From assembly GCA_031972835.1 (NCBI GenBank), contig DALYDX010000001.1, positions 1 to 62,946 of the forward strand: DNA of 62,946 bases, written 5' to 3'. Source of the DNA: CAZLWF01 sp031972835 (GTDB lineage Bacteria > Patescibacteriota > Minisyncoccia > Phycocordibacterales > UBA9973). Position numbers and translations under genes: made by a program. The notes under the pieces were generated by a model, which did no database searches, was not told where the DNA came from, and saw only the letters and a program-made list of their open reading frames with translations. Shown one piece after another: positions 37,493 to 44,938 of this stretch; position 1 is the stretch's first letter, and every line of letters starts with the position of its first letter.

Positions 37493-37666
37493 TTACTTTA
37501 AAATTCTTGATGCTTCATTGACGGCAAAGAATGCAGCTTCACTGGATTTTGGGTTTTTTCCAAGTTTTGTCCAGTCTACTTCATCACGCGCTTCGATTGT
37601 GTTGCTTGGTATTAGTGTAATTTCTTTTATCAATGCAAGTTGGTTTATGATTTTTTTGTCTAACAT
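37493..37666 (-). CDS. Small hypothetical protein (57 aa)
   Basis: Reads MLDKKIINQLALIKEITLIP, SNTIEARDEVDWTKLGKNPK, SSEAAFFAVNEASRILK and stops. Balanced composition, -10-like TATACT about 17 nt before the ATG on the minus strand, and a terminator starting at the stop codon support it. Function unknown; the mix of helix and turn residues suggests a folded microdomain. Confidence 0.65.
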   Translation of the reverse strand: MLDKKIINQLALIKEITLIPSNTIEARDEVDWTKLGKNPKSSEAAFFAVNEASRILK

Positions 37667-37739
37667 ATGCGTTTTTTTGTCAGTATAAAATAAAAAATAG
37701 GTGAGAGCAAGTATGAAGATGGAAGTCGGTTACAGATAT

Positions 37740-37792
37740 TTTTCTGCTGAAAAATTCCTCGAACTCGCCTCGCACCAGTCGCGCTACGGCTT
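37740..37792 (-). repeat. 53-nt GC-rich dispersed repeat, copy near tmRNA
   Basis: From TTTTCTGCTGAAAA to CGCGCTACGGCTT. Matches 43282-43334 at 46 of 53 positions without indels and is clearly richer in GC than its surroundings. Reading frames over both copies translate to a similar Arg-rich peptide, but these are probably not genes. Confidence 0.6.
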
Positions 37793-37928
37793 TCAACTCC
37801 CCACGAAAGCAAATCGGGAAAGTCTCTCCTTACAGGAGCAGTAAAGCTTCTCCCACGTGAAGCGTGCAGACACTTCATTCATTTCCACTAAAAAAATAAA
37901 AGCGCCTTTTGGGCGCTAATATTTTTAC

Positions 37929-38315
37929 TAGTGGAAATGGGGGGAGTCGAACCCCCGTGCAAGGGAGATTTCATACAAGATCTACGTGTGTAGTTTATTT
38001 TATTTGTTTAGAGACTGTATCTATAAAATAGACAAAATAATACAGCCTCGATTCTCAATTGTTTCGGATTCTAGCTGAGAAGAGAAAGATTCCTATCCCG
38101 ATAGATGTTGCCTCATGTATTTCATCGGAAGTCGAACACAGAGACACTCGCGAGCTTACGCTCGAGCGAGAGCAAGATCAGCCATACCGAAATATGGTGA
38201 TGTTACCTTACCAAATGTTTTTGCATTTGAGTTTTGTGCGATGTTTAACGAGCGTTTCGCACGAGCTCGACACGCATCATACAAAATTATTCCTTTGTCG
38301 ATGCCTTACATTCCC
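37929..38315 (-). ncRNA. ssrA: tmRNA
   Basis: One-piece tmRNA on the minus strand, about 384 nt. 5' GGGAATG (38309-38315) pairs with 3' CATTTCC (37933-37939) to form the acceptor stem; the T-arm GGGGGTTCGACTCCCCC is obvious. The encoded 3' end is A-CTA, not CCA, so CCA must be added. The likely tag frame starts at GCA 38224 and encodes 22 residues, AKTFGKVTSPYFGM then ADLALARA, with stop TAA at 38156-38158 in a GC-rich hairpin loop. smpB lies 6 nt upstream on the same strand. Confidence 0.92.
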
Positions 38316-38321
38316 AATATT

Positions 38322-38765
38322 CTACATTTTCAATGTTCTACTGATTTCACGATCCGTATCACGCTTTTTCAAAGTTTCTCGTTTATCAAATTTCTTTTTA
38401 CCACGAGCCACTGCGACAGAGACCTTTATTTTCGGACCTTTATTATACAATGATATAGGTATCAATGTCAATCCTCTTGTGGATTCGGTTTTTGCTAAAG
38501 TCTCGATTTCTTTTTTATTTAAAAGCAACCGTCTTGTTCGAAGTGGGTCGTAGTCTTCTTTGGTGTTGTTTGGTTGATATGGAGATATTCCCAAACCCAA
38601 GACATATGCTTCGCCCCCTCGGATTATTACCCGTGCTCCTTCGAGTGTTGCCTTGCCTGTGCGTATAGCCTTAACCTCAAGACCAAAAAGCTCGATTCCA
38701 GCTTCTATTTTTTCCAAGAATTCGTAGTTAAAATGAGCTTTTCGGTTTTCAGCATATGTAGCCAT
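38322..38765 (-). CDS. smpB: SsrA-binding protein SmpB
   Basis: 147 aa from the ATG at 38765 (MATYAENRKAHFNYEFLEKI). Binds tmRNA and brings it to stalled ribosomes. Conserved EAGIELFGLEVKAIRTGKAT, EAYVLGLGISPY, PLRTRRLLLNKKEIETL and the basic C-terminal tail KKKFDKRETLKKRDTDREI. Its stop codon is 6 nt from the tmRNA 5' end, so both can be made as one transcript and processed. The -10 box TACAAT (38772-38777) ends 6 nt before the ATG. Confidence 0.95.
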   Translation of the reverse strand: MATYAENRKAHFNYEFLEKIEAGIELFGLEVKAIRTGKATLEGARVIIRGGEAYVLGLGISPYQPNNTKEDYDPLRTRRLLLNKKEIETLAKTESTRGLTLIPISLYNKGPKIKVSVAVARGKKKFDKRETLKKRDTDREISRTLKM

Positions 38766-38771
38766 GGAAAG

Positions 38772-38777
38772 ATTGTA
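38772..38777 (-). promoter_or_regulatory. smpB-ssrA -10 box (leaderless type)
   Basis: Minus-strand TACAAT, 6 nt before the smpB ATG. Confidence 0.45.
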
Positions 38778-38870
38778 ACACATTTATTTTTAATGATTTT
38801 CTAGTCTAGAATATCTCAAATGCTTTTTGCTTTGAGAGTGAGTGGGCGGGGAAAGGGGCGATTAGGATAT

Positions 38871-39019
38871 CGTGTCGTGAGACACGGGGAAAATTCTAGT
38901 TTTCCCCGTAGAGGAGAGTAGTGAAGCGTTGAGAACCGAGAGGTTCTCAAAAATAAACTCGCCTCGTCTAGTATCCTAGTCAATGAACTAGAGAGAGTTA
39001 TAGACGAGGCGAGTTTATT
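38871..39019. other. Cluster of hairpins between smpB and ftsH
   Basis: Four consecutive inverted repeats: CGTGTC-GTGA-GACACG (38871-38886), CGGGGAAAA/TTTTCCCCG (38885-38908), TTGAGAACC-GAGA-GGTTCTCAA (38929-38950) and a 19-bp stem AATAAACTCGCCTCGTCTA (38952-38970 with 39001-39019). Two loops are GNRA tetraloops, which favours a folded RNA. No reading frame is convincing here. It could be an ncRNA, a regulatory leader or a palindromic repeat element. Confidence 0.5.
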
Positions 39020-39046
39020 GGTGTATAGTGAGGTACATTTATATAT

Positions 39047-40963
39047 ATGCAATCACCATTAAAAAACTTGAAAAATCTTAAGCCAAAGGGGAACAAGCCC
39101 GCTATGAAGAAGACCACAATCAGTAATCATATTATTACTGCGTTTTTGATATTCATGTTGATTTCTGCACTCTATACAGTCCTCACAGAAAACAAAAAGG
39201 AAGTAAAAGACGTGACTCTTTCTGAGGTAGCTACACTGATTGAAAATGGTCAGATCAAGACTATAGAAGTAGACGGAGACGTATTGAATATAGAGCTTGT
39301 TGATGGGACACTACAAAGATCTAAAAAAGAGCTGGAGTCTTCACTTTCTGAGACTTTGGCAAACTATGGTGTGCCAGCCGAAAAGATTTCCTCTACTCCG
39401 ATTAGTATAAAAAGTCAGACAGGATTTGGATATTGGCTCTTAACAATACTACCGATACTTATCCCGGTTATTTTCATAGTAATTTTCTTCTGGTTTATTT
39501 CTCGCCAAGCAAAAGGTGCAGGTATGCAAGCATTCTCTTTCGGTCAATCAAAAGCAAAACTTACCGACCCAAATGACAAAAACAACCGAGTTACTTTCAA
39601 AGACGTTGCAGGTTCAAAAGAAGCAAAAGAAGAATTGAAAGAAATCGTAGACTTTCTTCGCAATCCAAAAAAGTTTTTAGATATTGGTGCACGTATTCCA
39701 AAAGGAGTATTGCTCACAGGTGTTCCAGGAACAGGAAAAACACTTCTTGCTCGTGCAGTAGCAGGGGAGGCTGGGGTGCCATTCTTTCATCTGTCAGGTT
39801 CAGAATTTGTAGAGATGTTCGTGGGTGTGGGAGCGAGTCGTGTGCGTGACTTATTTCAAATTGCAAAACGCACAGCACCAGCGATTATTTTCATAGATGA
39901 GATAGATGCAGTCGGACGCGTACGTGGTACTGGTGTTGGCGGTGGAAACGATGAACGTGAACAAACTCTAAACCAGATTCTTGTCGAGATGGACGGATTC
40001 GAACCAAACGAAAAGGTGATTGTTATGGCTGCGACAAACCGATCCGACGTGCTCGATCCAGCTCTACTTCGCCCGGGACGTTTTGACAGACGAGTAATAC
40101 TCGATCTTCCAGATCGAAGAGATCGCGAAGAAATTTTAGCTATACACGCAATCAAAAAGCCACTTGCTGAAGATGTGAATATGAAGATCATCGCAGAACG
40201 TACACCAGGATTTTCTGGAGCAGACTTGTATTCACTTATGAACGAGGGTGCGATACTCGCTGCGCGTGAAGACCGCAAGAAAGTTGCGCAGTTTGACCTG
40301 ATTCGATCAATTGAAAAAGTCATGATGGGCCCTGAACGCAAAAGTCACTTACTTTCTCCTCAAGAGAAAAAGATAACTGCATACCATGAAGCAGGACATG
40401 CGGTTGTAGCATCTGTTCTGCCATACGCAGATCCTGTACACAAAGTTTCTATTGTTGCACGTGGACGTGCTGGTGGTTACACACTCAAGCTTCCACTTGA
40501 AGATCGTAAGCTCCAGTCTCGAAAAGAATTCCTAGATGATATAGCAATGTCTCTCGGTGGCTATGTAGCAGAGGAGATGATTTTCGGTGACATCACCACA
40601 GGTCCATCGAACGATCTTCAAGTATCTTCGTCTCTCGCTCGCGCGATGGTTACTCGATGGGGTATGAGTGATTTGATTGGTCCTGTGGCACTAGAAAGTG
40701 ATGGAGGAAAAGCGATGTTTGGACGTGGAGTAGAAGATCGTGAATATTCTGAAACAATGTCTACAAAAATTGACGGTGAGGTAAAAAGGATTTTGGATGA
40801 AGCACTCGAAAAAGCTCGTACGGTACTCACAGAAAACCGTAAGTGTCTTGATGCTGTTGCAGACAAATTGATTGAAGTAGAAACACTCGAACAACCAGAA
40901 TATGAAGAGATCATAAAAGCTCATGGAATTAGTCCTAAAAAGAAATCAGAAGTAAAAGCATAA
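39047..40963 (+). CDS. ftsH: ATP-dependent zinc metalloprotease FtsH
   Basis: 638 aa. Membrane AAA+ protease that degrades misassembled and regulatory proteins. Two N-terminal membrane helices (about residues 27-45 and 134-153) flank a small periplasmic domain. The AAA module has Walker A GVPGTGKTLLARAVAGEAG, Walker B IIFIDEIDAVGR, the SRH region and the pore loop FVEMFVGVGASRVRDLF. The protease domain has zinc site HEAGH and the third ligand in a GPSNDLQ segment. Short basic N-terminus before TM1; an alternative start is M at 39104. Terminator follows. Confidence 0.97.
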   Translation: MQSPLKNLKNLKPKGNKPAMKKTTISNHIITAFLIFMLISALYTVLTENKKEVKDVTLSEVATLIENGQIKTIEVDGDVLNIELVDGTLQRSKKELESSLSETLANYGVPAEKISSTPISIKSQTGFGYWLLTILPILIPVIFIVIFFWFISRQAKGAGMQAFSFGQSKAKLTDPNDKNNRVTFKDVAGSKEAKEELKEIVDFLRNPKKFLDIGARIPKGVLLTGVPGTGKTLLARAVAGEAGVPFFHLSGSEFVEMFVGVGASRVRDLFQIAKRTAPAIIFIDEIDAVGRVRGTGVGGGNDEREQTLNQILVEMDGFEPNEKVIVMAATNRSDVLDPALLRPGRFDRRVILDLPDRRDREEILAIHAIKKPLAEDVNMKIIAERTPGFSGADLYSLMNEGAILAAREDRKKVAQFDLIRSIEKVMMGPERKSHLLSPQEKKITAYHEAGHAVVASVLPYADPVHKVSIVARGRAGGYTLKLPLEDRKLQSRKEFLDDIAMSLGGYVAEEMIFGDITTGPSNDLQVSSSLARAMVTRWGMSDLIGPVALESDGGKAMFGRGVEDREYSETMSTKIDGEVKRILDEALEKARTVLTENRKCLDAVADKLIEVETLEQPEYEEIIKAHGISPKKKSEVKA

Positions 40964-40997
40964 AAAATATCCACGCAATTGCGTGGATATTTTTTAT
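40962..40997 (+). terminator. ftsH terminator
   Basis: 15-bp perfect stem AAAAAATATCCACGC with complement, loop AATT, followed by T run. Confidence 0.9.
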
Positions 40998-41035
40998 GCT
41001 AAACTTATATTATTAGCAATTATTTAATTATTTTT

Positions 41036-41248
41036 ATGTCACACCTTAAACAAATAGCGATATATACTCTTGTAACAGCAGTCGCAATCCTTACTTTGAT
41101 AGCCGTACTCTCGATTTGGGATGTTCTGTCAAAGGAAGTACTAGGTAAGTCACTTTCTACTATTGGTGTAGTAGCATTTGGAGCGCTCATCGTTGTAATC
41201 GCATCTCAAGCCCTAGAGAACAAGAATAACACTAACCATCCTCTATAA
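41036..41248 (+). CDS. Small membrane protein (70 aa)
   Basis: Two membrane helices (IAIYTLVTAVAILTLIAVLS and LSTIGVVAFGALIVVIASQA) joined by a short charged loop, with a polar C-terminus (LENKNNTNHPL). No family recognised. The next gene starts one base after its stop, so they are co-translated. Confidence 0.65.
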   Translation: MSHLKQIAIYTLVTAVAILTLIAVLSIWDVLSKEVLGKSLSTIGVVAFGALIVVIASQALENKNNTNHPL

Positions 41249-41249
41249 C

Positions 41250-41729
41250 ATGGGATCAGATATTTTTACAAAACCAATAGGGAGATGGCACTATCTACTC
41301 GCCAATATTTTCATTGGTGTACTTTTGGTTGGTTTAATGAAGATTATTTTTGGCTCGAGCACTCCTGGTCGTATGTCGACCGAAATTTATATAGAGAAGT
41401 TCGTGGAATTTATCCCATTACTTCTTTTGTTTATATCGGCAAAAGTTATTGTTGCTTACAAAAGATTGCGTGATATAACGCTCGATAGAAGATATTTATA
41501 TTTACTAATTCTGCCAGCCATTGGATCTCTAATGAAGGTTGGTACTATGGGAATGGATTTCTCATTTCATTCTATCAATTTTTTTATCCCACATAGGGGT
41601 TCATTTTTTGACTACTCAATAATCTTCTCACTTATTGGACTTGGTAATCTGATTTTCGGACTCTATCTTTTACTCAAGAAAGGAGACAGAGAAAAAGCAC
41701 CTTCTATATTTGAACAAAAGCCAATATAG
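41250..41729 (+). CDS. DUF805-like membrane protein
   Basis: 159 aa with four probable membrane helices. IGRWHYLLANIFIGVLLVG near the start and VIVAYKRLRDITLDRRYLYL in the middle match the general pattern of DUF805 proteins (GRxxFW..., KRLRDxGxS...). The central SFHSINFFIPHRG loop is polar. Function of the family is unknown. Second gene of a two-gene operon; ends at a 16-bp terminator. Confidence 0.6.
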   Translation: MGSDIFTKPIGRWHYLLANIFIGVLLVGLMKIIFGSSTPGRMSTEIYIEKFVEFIPLLLLFISAKVIVAYKRLRDITLDRRYLYLLILPAIGSLMKVGTMGMDFSFHSINFFIPHRGSFFDYSIIFSLIGLGNLIFGLYLLLKKGDREKAPSIFEQKPI

Positions 41730-41735
41730 ACCCAA

Positions 41736-41772
41736 CAATAAAATCCCTCAGTCAAACTGAGGGATTTTATTG
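41736..41772 (+). terminator. Terminator after DUF805-like gene
   Basis: CAATAAAATCCCTCAG (41736-41751) with perfect 16-bp complement (41757-41772). Confidence 0.9.
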
Positions 41773-41775
41773 TTG

Positions 41776-41803
41776 TTGACATATTTATATTTTGTAATAA
41801 TGT
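41776..41803 (+). promoter_or_regulatory. Promoter of 159-aa helical protein gene
   Basis: TTGACA (41776-41781), 16-nt spacer, TAATGT (41798-41803). Confidence 0.5.
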
Positions 41804-41822
41804 AAATAAAAATGTTTTTATT

Positions 41823-42302
41823 ATGGAATTAAAACAGTTAGACGAAGTCACCCAAAAGGCCAAGAAGCTTGGTCTGGGTACAGCCGTGGACTGCTTGAAA
41901 GAGCTCCGCAAACATCTCGATAATCCTTCAAAGGCTTTCTCAAAGAAAATAAAATTACTGATCGCAAGATCAATAATCCTAAGCTCTTATGAGATTGGCC
42001 AAGAAGAAGCACAAAACAATAAGAGATATCTATGGTTGGGATTAAAGCAGGATTCTGGTGAGAGCAATCTACCTAAAGGTTTCAGTATAGAAGATGCTGC
42101 TGTAATACTTCTCCTCGCTTCAAGTTTTAATGAGGCGTGTCAGAAGTTTGAGTATCGCAAAAAGGATTGCGTTATATCTTTTTTTCTAAGTCTTTTCTTT
42201 GACTTTGATTTTACCTCACCACTTGTGTCTCGCATGTATAGCAGATCTTTCATGTCATTCTGGGAAGAGGAACTTCACAGTATTGATAAAGTAATAAAAT
42301 AA
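41823..42302 (+). CDS. Hypothetical helical protein (159 aa)
   Basis: Soluble, mainly helical: MELKQLDEVTQKAKKLGLGT, a basic stretch AFSKKIKLLIARSIILSSYE, then GFSIEDAAVILLLASSFNEA. No known motif. Monocistronic between two strong terminators. Confidence 0.65.
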   Translation: MELKQLDEVTQKAKKLGLGTAVDCLKELRKHLDNPSKAFSKKIKLLIARSIILSSYEIGQEEAQNNKRYLWLGLKQDSGESNLPKGFSIEDAAVILLLASSFNEACQKFEYRKKDCVISFFLSLFFDFDFTSPLVSRMYSRSFMSFWEEELHSIDKVIK

Positions 42303-42306
42303 ATTC

Positions 42307-42337
42307 AAAAATCCCCCTTAAGCGCGGGGGATTTTAT
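42307..42337. terminator. Bidirectional terminator between convergent genes
   Basis: AAAATCCCCC (42308-42317) pairs with GGGGGATTTT (42326-42335). Confidence 0.85.
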
Positions 42338-42807
42338 TATTGTGCTTTATTTTGTCCGACTGATTGGAGTTCAGAGGAGATTGTGTCGAGTAGGTCATGG
42401 TGGAAGTTCATACATTCATCTGCAAGTGTCATGAGGATTTCGTGGTTCAAAGTTTCTGCTACACCTTTTACAAGTCCCCAGTGTACAAATGCTGCACCTT
42501 CAAAGAACCCTGACCACTCGAGTATTTCAGTTGGGTTCTCCCATTGGTCGCCGATATAGAGCTCACGCATCTCACGGAGTTTTGCGCTAGTCTTTTCAAA
42601 TTTTGCGTTTACTATTTCAGATACACCAAGATCACTGGCAAGTTTTTTGAGTTCATCCGCGTGAATGCGATTTTTATCCAACATATCAGAGAGTTCTTTT
42701 TCTCCGAGAATAGGGGATAGAACCCCTCGTCCCTTTTCCAAAGTTTCATCTCCTACTATTGCAAAGGCAAGCACTTCTCCCAATTTTTTAGCTGCAAATT
42801 CGTTCAT
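42337..42807 (-). CDS. Hypothetical helical protein (156 aa)
   Basis: All-helical, acidic. LGEVLAFAIVGDETLEKGRG, VLSPILGEKELSDMLDKNRI and a C-terminal HEILMTLADECMNFHHDLLD with clustered His, Glu and Asp that might bind metal, though spacing does not match ferritin-like motifs I know. Divergent from the 84-aa gene; the two share a TTGACAA -35 region at 42860-42866. Confidence 0.65.
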   Translation of the reverse strand: MNEFAAKKLGEVLAFAIVGDETLEKGRGVLSPILGEKELSDMLDKNRIHADELKKLASDLGVSEIVNAKFEKTSAKLREMRELYIGDQWENPTEILEWSGFFEGAAFVHWGLVKGVAETLNHEILMTLADECMNFHHDLLDTISSELQSVGQNKAQ

Positions 42808-42859
42808 AGGTTTAAATGGTTAGATTATAAATGTAGTATAACACAAGAAATATATACCA

Positions 42860-42888
42860 TTGACAATATATTCAAATAGGATTATAAA
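42860..42888 (+). promoter_or_regulatory. Promoter of 84-aa gene
   Basis: TTGACA (42860-42865), 17-nt spacer, TATAAA (42883-42888). Confidence 0.6.
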
Positions 42889-42932
42889 GGATGTGTAATT
42901 GTTCTATATTTTTTCACAAAAAACAGTATAAT

Positions 42933-43187
42933 ATGTCACTTAAACTTCAGAAAGACAGCAAGGCAGAAGATGCCCTGCAATTACCTAAAGGTAAACTTAT
43001 CGGTAAAGACTTATCGGGCGTACCAGGTGTTGGTATGGAAGTAAGCTTTGGTCCGAAAATTGTAGTTGAATCAGCTGATTTGATTATAGAAAAAGGAGAT
43101 GTTAATGAAACATTTTACACTCAAGCTGAAATAATTTCCTACGCTAACAACAATCTTGTTAAGGACAAGCAAATAGACTACGTATAA
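42933..43187 (+). CDS. Hypothetical protein (84 aa)
   Basis: From ATG 42933 (MSLKLQKDSKAEDALQLPKG), chosen over an in-frame ATG at 42891 that lies almost on the predicted transcription start. Beta-rich in look, with GVPGVGMEVSFGPKIVVESA. No family recognised. The following terminator (43194-43218) ends the unit. Confidence 0.6.
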   Translation: MSLKLQKDSKAEDALQLPKGKLIGKDLSGVPGVGMEVSFGPKIVVESADLIIEKGDVNETFYTQAEIISYANNNLVKDKQIDYV

Positions 43188-43193
43188 TTTTTC

Positions 43194-43218
43194 AAAAGCC
43201 CGTAATAATTACGGGCTT
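43194..43218 (+). terminator. Terminator after 84-aa gene
   Basis: AAAGCCCGTAA pairs with TTACGGGCTTT. Confidence 0.8.
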
Positions 43219-43281
43219 TCGCATTTCTGCGACCCCGGCACCATACTTGGACACTTTTAGTTTTCTTGTCGTCACGCATAA

Positions 43282-43334
43282 TTTTCTGCTGAAAATTTGC
43301 GCGACCCCGCCTCGCGCCAGTCGCGCTCCGGCTT
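43282..43334 (-). repeat. 53-nt GC-rich dispersed repeat, copy near tRNA-Ile
   Basis: Ungapped match (46 of 53) to 37740-37792. Like the first copy it lies downstream of a stable RNA gene on the minus strand. Confidence 0.6.
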
Positions 43335-43456
43335 GGACAATTGATCCCATCAATGTCGTCACGGATAAAACACTCGCCGTCGCTCGTATTTTTCCGCGAC
43401 CCCGACTCAGTAGTTTTTCTTGCTAGAAAAACATACTTCCGTCCTGGACTAGTAAT

Positions 43457-43486
43457 AAAAAACACCAAAGCAGTTTGGTGTTTTTT
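43457..43486 (-). terminator. Terminator downstream of tRNA-Ile
   Basis: 13-bp stem AAAAAACACCAAA with complement, 7 nt beyond the tRNA 3' end on the minus strand. Confidence 0.8.
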
Positions 43487-43492
43487 ATCTAG

Positions 43493-43566
43493 TCCACCCT
43501 CTTGGATTCGAACCAAGGACCCCAGAGGTATAAGCTCTGTGCTCTAACCAACTGAGCTAAGGGTGG
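43493..43566 (-). tRNA. tRNA-Ile with anticodon UAU
   Basis: 74 nt. Acceptor CCACCCT/AGGGTGG, D-arm GCTC...GAGC, anticodon arm CAGAG-CTTATAC-CTCTG giving anticodon TAT (position 33 is T, 37 is A), T-arm CTTGG-TTCGAAT-CCAAG, discriminator A. CCA is not encoded. Most bacteria read AUA with tRNA-Ile(CAU) modified to lysidine; a genuine UAU anticodon is uncommon in bacteria. Confidence 0.9.
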
Positions 43567-43630
43567 ATGTATTTGGCTAGACTTTGATATTAGCCTATTT
43601 ATCAGATTTTTTCAAAGATTTTTGGGAAAC

Positions 43631-43659
43631 TTGCCAACCTAGATAAATGAGTGTAGAGT
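43631..43659 (+). promoter_or_regulatory. Promoter of aromatic hydroxylase gene
   Basis: TTGCCA (43631-43636), 17-nt spacer, TAGAGT (43654-43659). It rules out the GTG at 43658 as start. Confidence 0.5.
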
Positions 43660-43678
43660 GAAGAAAAATGTAAATTTT

Positions 43679-44509
43679 ATGGAAGCTATACAAATTGCTC
43701 CACACGAAGTTAAAAGTTTTTTAAATAAACTCAGACAAGTGAATATTTCTAAGATGCAGGACAAAGAAAATTATACTGAAACTAGCCACGAAACTTGGAA
43801 ATATGTAAAAGGTAGACTGGATGAAATCTGGATAGGCAGAGTTCATCCGGCAATTATTCATGGATACGAGTCTTTAAATTTTACGGACACTATCCCTGAT
43901 GGCACTAATCTTTCTGATGCACTTGAAAGAGCAAGTGGATTTCGTTTTTATTTTTCCGATCATATATTACCAGACTCAGTTTTATATGAAGGTTATGCGG
44001 AAAGATTTTTTCCGACAACAACTTTTATCAGAAACTGGGAACAGCGTGATTATATCGTTGAGCCGGATTTAGTTCATGAAAATCGTGGTCACGGGTCAGC
44101 TTTGGCAAATCGTGCGTACGCCGATGTATGTCAGAAACTTGGAGTGATTGTACGAGCTTTTCGTTATGATCCACTTATCATGGAGATCATGCACCATATC
44201 CACTGGTTTTTAGTGGAATTTCCATTAGTACAATACAAAGGTGAAAATATGATTGTTGGACCGGGAATACTCTCATCTCCTGGAGAGTGTATAAACTCTC
44301 TTGAAAATAAGAATGTAAGGAGACATATTATTGCGCGAGAAAATTTTGGAGAGGTACTCGATCATATTGTGGGCACACCAGTTGTTATAGATGTTTTTCA
44401 AAATGATTTGTGGGTCTTTAAAAATTTTGAAGATTTTTCAGATATTCTTACAAGATTTTTACCGGTATATCTTAAAGACAAGACCGGAGTTCTCCCAATG
44501 CCATACTAA
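43679..44509 (+). CDS. Biopterin-dependent aromatic amino acid hydroxylase family protein
   Basis: 276 aa from ATG 43679. EPDLVHENRGHGSALANRAY (His133, His138) followed by HWFLVEFPLVQY (Glu180) reproduces the 2-His-1-Glu iron site and spacing of phenylalanine/tyrosine/tryptophan hydroxylases (HDxxGH...EFGL), and GPGILSSPGE matches their GGGILSSxGE loop. Members use tetrahydrobiopterin and O2 to hydroxylate an aromatic ring. The exact substrate is unknown, and the family is unexpected in a reduced CPR genome. Stand-alone gene with terminator. Confidence 0.82.
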   Translation: MEAIQIAPHEVKSFLNKLRQVNISKMQDKENYTETSHETWKYVKGRLDEIWIGRVHPAIIHGYESLNFTDTIPDGTNLSDALERASGFRFYFSDHILPDSVLYEGYAERFFPTTTFIRNWEQRDYIVEPDLVHENRGHGSALANRAYADVCQKLGVIVRAFRYDPLIMEIMHHIHWFLVEFPLVQYKGENMIVGPGILSSPGECINSLENKNVRRHIIARENFGEVLDHIVGTPVVIDVFQNDLWVFKNFEDFSDILTRFLPVYLKDKTGVLPMPY

Positions 44510-44513
44510 AATT

Positions 44514-44541
44514 AAATCCCCCTCATTTACAGGGGGGTTTT
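44514..44541 (+). terminator. Terminator after hydroxylase gene
   Basis: AAATCCCCCT pairs with AGGGGGGTTT (one U-G), followed by TATTAT. Confidence 0.75.
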
Positions 44542-44594
44542 ATTATGCTTTTTTTACAAAAGTGTCTATAATATATATAATCACTATTTATATA

Positions 44595-44623
44595 TTGACA
44601 TATTATTATTAACTATTCATAAT
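44595..44623 (+). promoter_or_regulatory. Promoter of the DUF5663-like gene operon (leaderless type)
   Basis: TTGACA (44595-44600), 17-nt spacer, CATAAT (44618-44623), ending 6 nt before ATG 44630. Confidence 0.5.
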
Positions 44624-44629
44624 ATTTAA

Positions 44630-44926
44630 ATGACAAACGATCAAATGGGTCAATTTATCGATACGCTAGTTCTCGACAAAGGCCTCACAAACCTAGAGCC
44701 AGAAGTTTTGGACCAAGTAAAAGTGGACTTACACGATGCACTTGAAGATCGTATCAACGCTACGATCTTAGCAAATCTTCCAGAAAGTAAACTCGCGGAT
44801 TTTGATAAGTTACTCGACGCGGGAGATGACAAGGCGATATACAAATTCTGCCAAGACAATATCGAGAATCTTGATGCAGTTATGGCGGGTGAATTTCTAG
44901 CATTCCGTAACACTTATCTTGGTTAA
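44630..44926 (+). CDS. DUF5663-like protein (98 aa)
   Basis: Helical acidic protein MTNDQMGQFIDTLVLDKGLT with ILANLPESKLADFDKLLDAG in the middle and YKFCQDNIENLDAVMAGEFL at the end. I associate this LP..KL..F..LLD pattern with DUF5663, a small domain common in Parcubacteria, from memory. The giant glycosyltransferase gene follows after 12 nt, so it may form an operon with it. Confidence 0.55.
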   Translation: MTNDQMGQFIDTLVLDKGLTNLEPEVLDQVKVDLHDALEDRINATILANLPESKLADFDKLLDAGDDKAIYKFCQDNIENLDAVMAGEFLAFRNTYLG

Positions 44927-44938
44927 ATTTAAAACTCC

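Noticed and set aside
37660..37878. 72-aa minus-strand gene
   Set aside because: It spans the dispersed GC-rich repeat, and the real 57-aa gene overlaps its end in another frame.
43178..43516. 112-aa minus-strand gene
   Set aside because: It overlaps the dispersed repeat and the tRNA-Ile terminator; the peptide resembles the other repeat-derived frame only because of the repeat.
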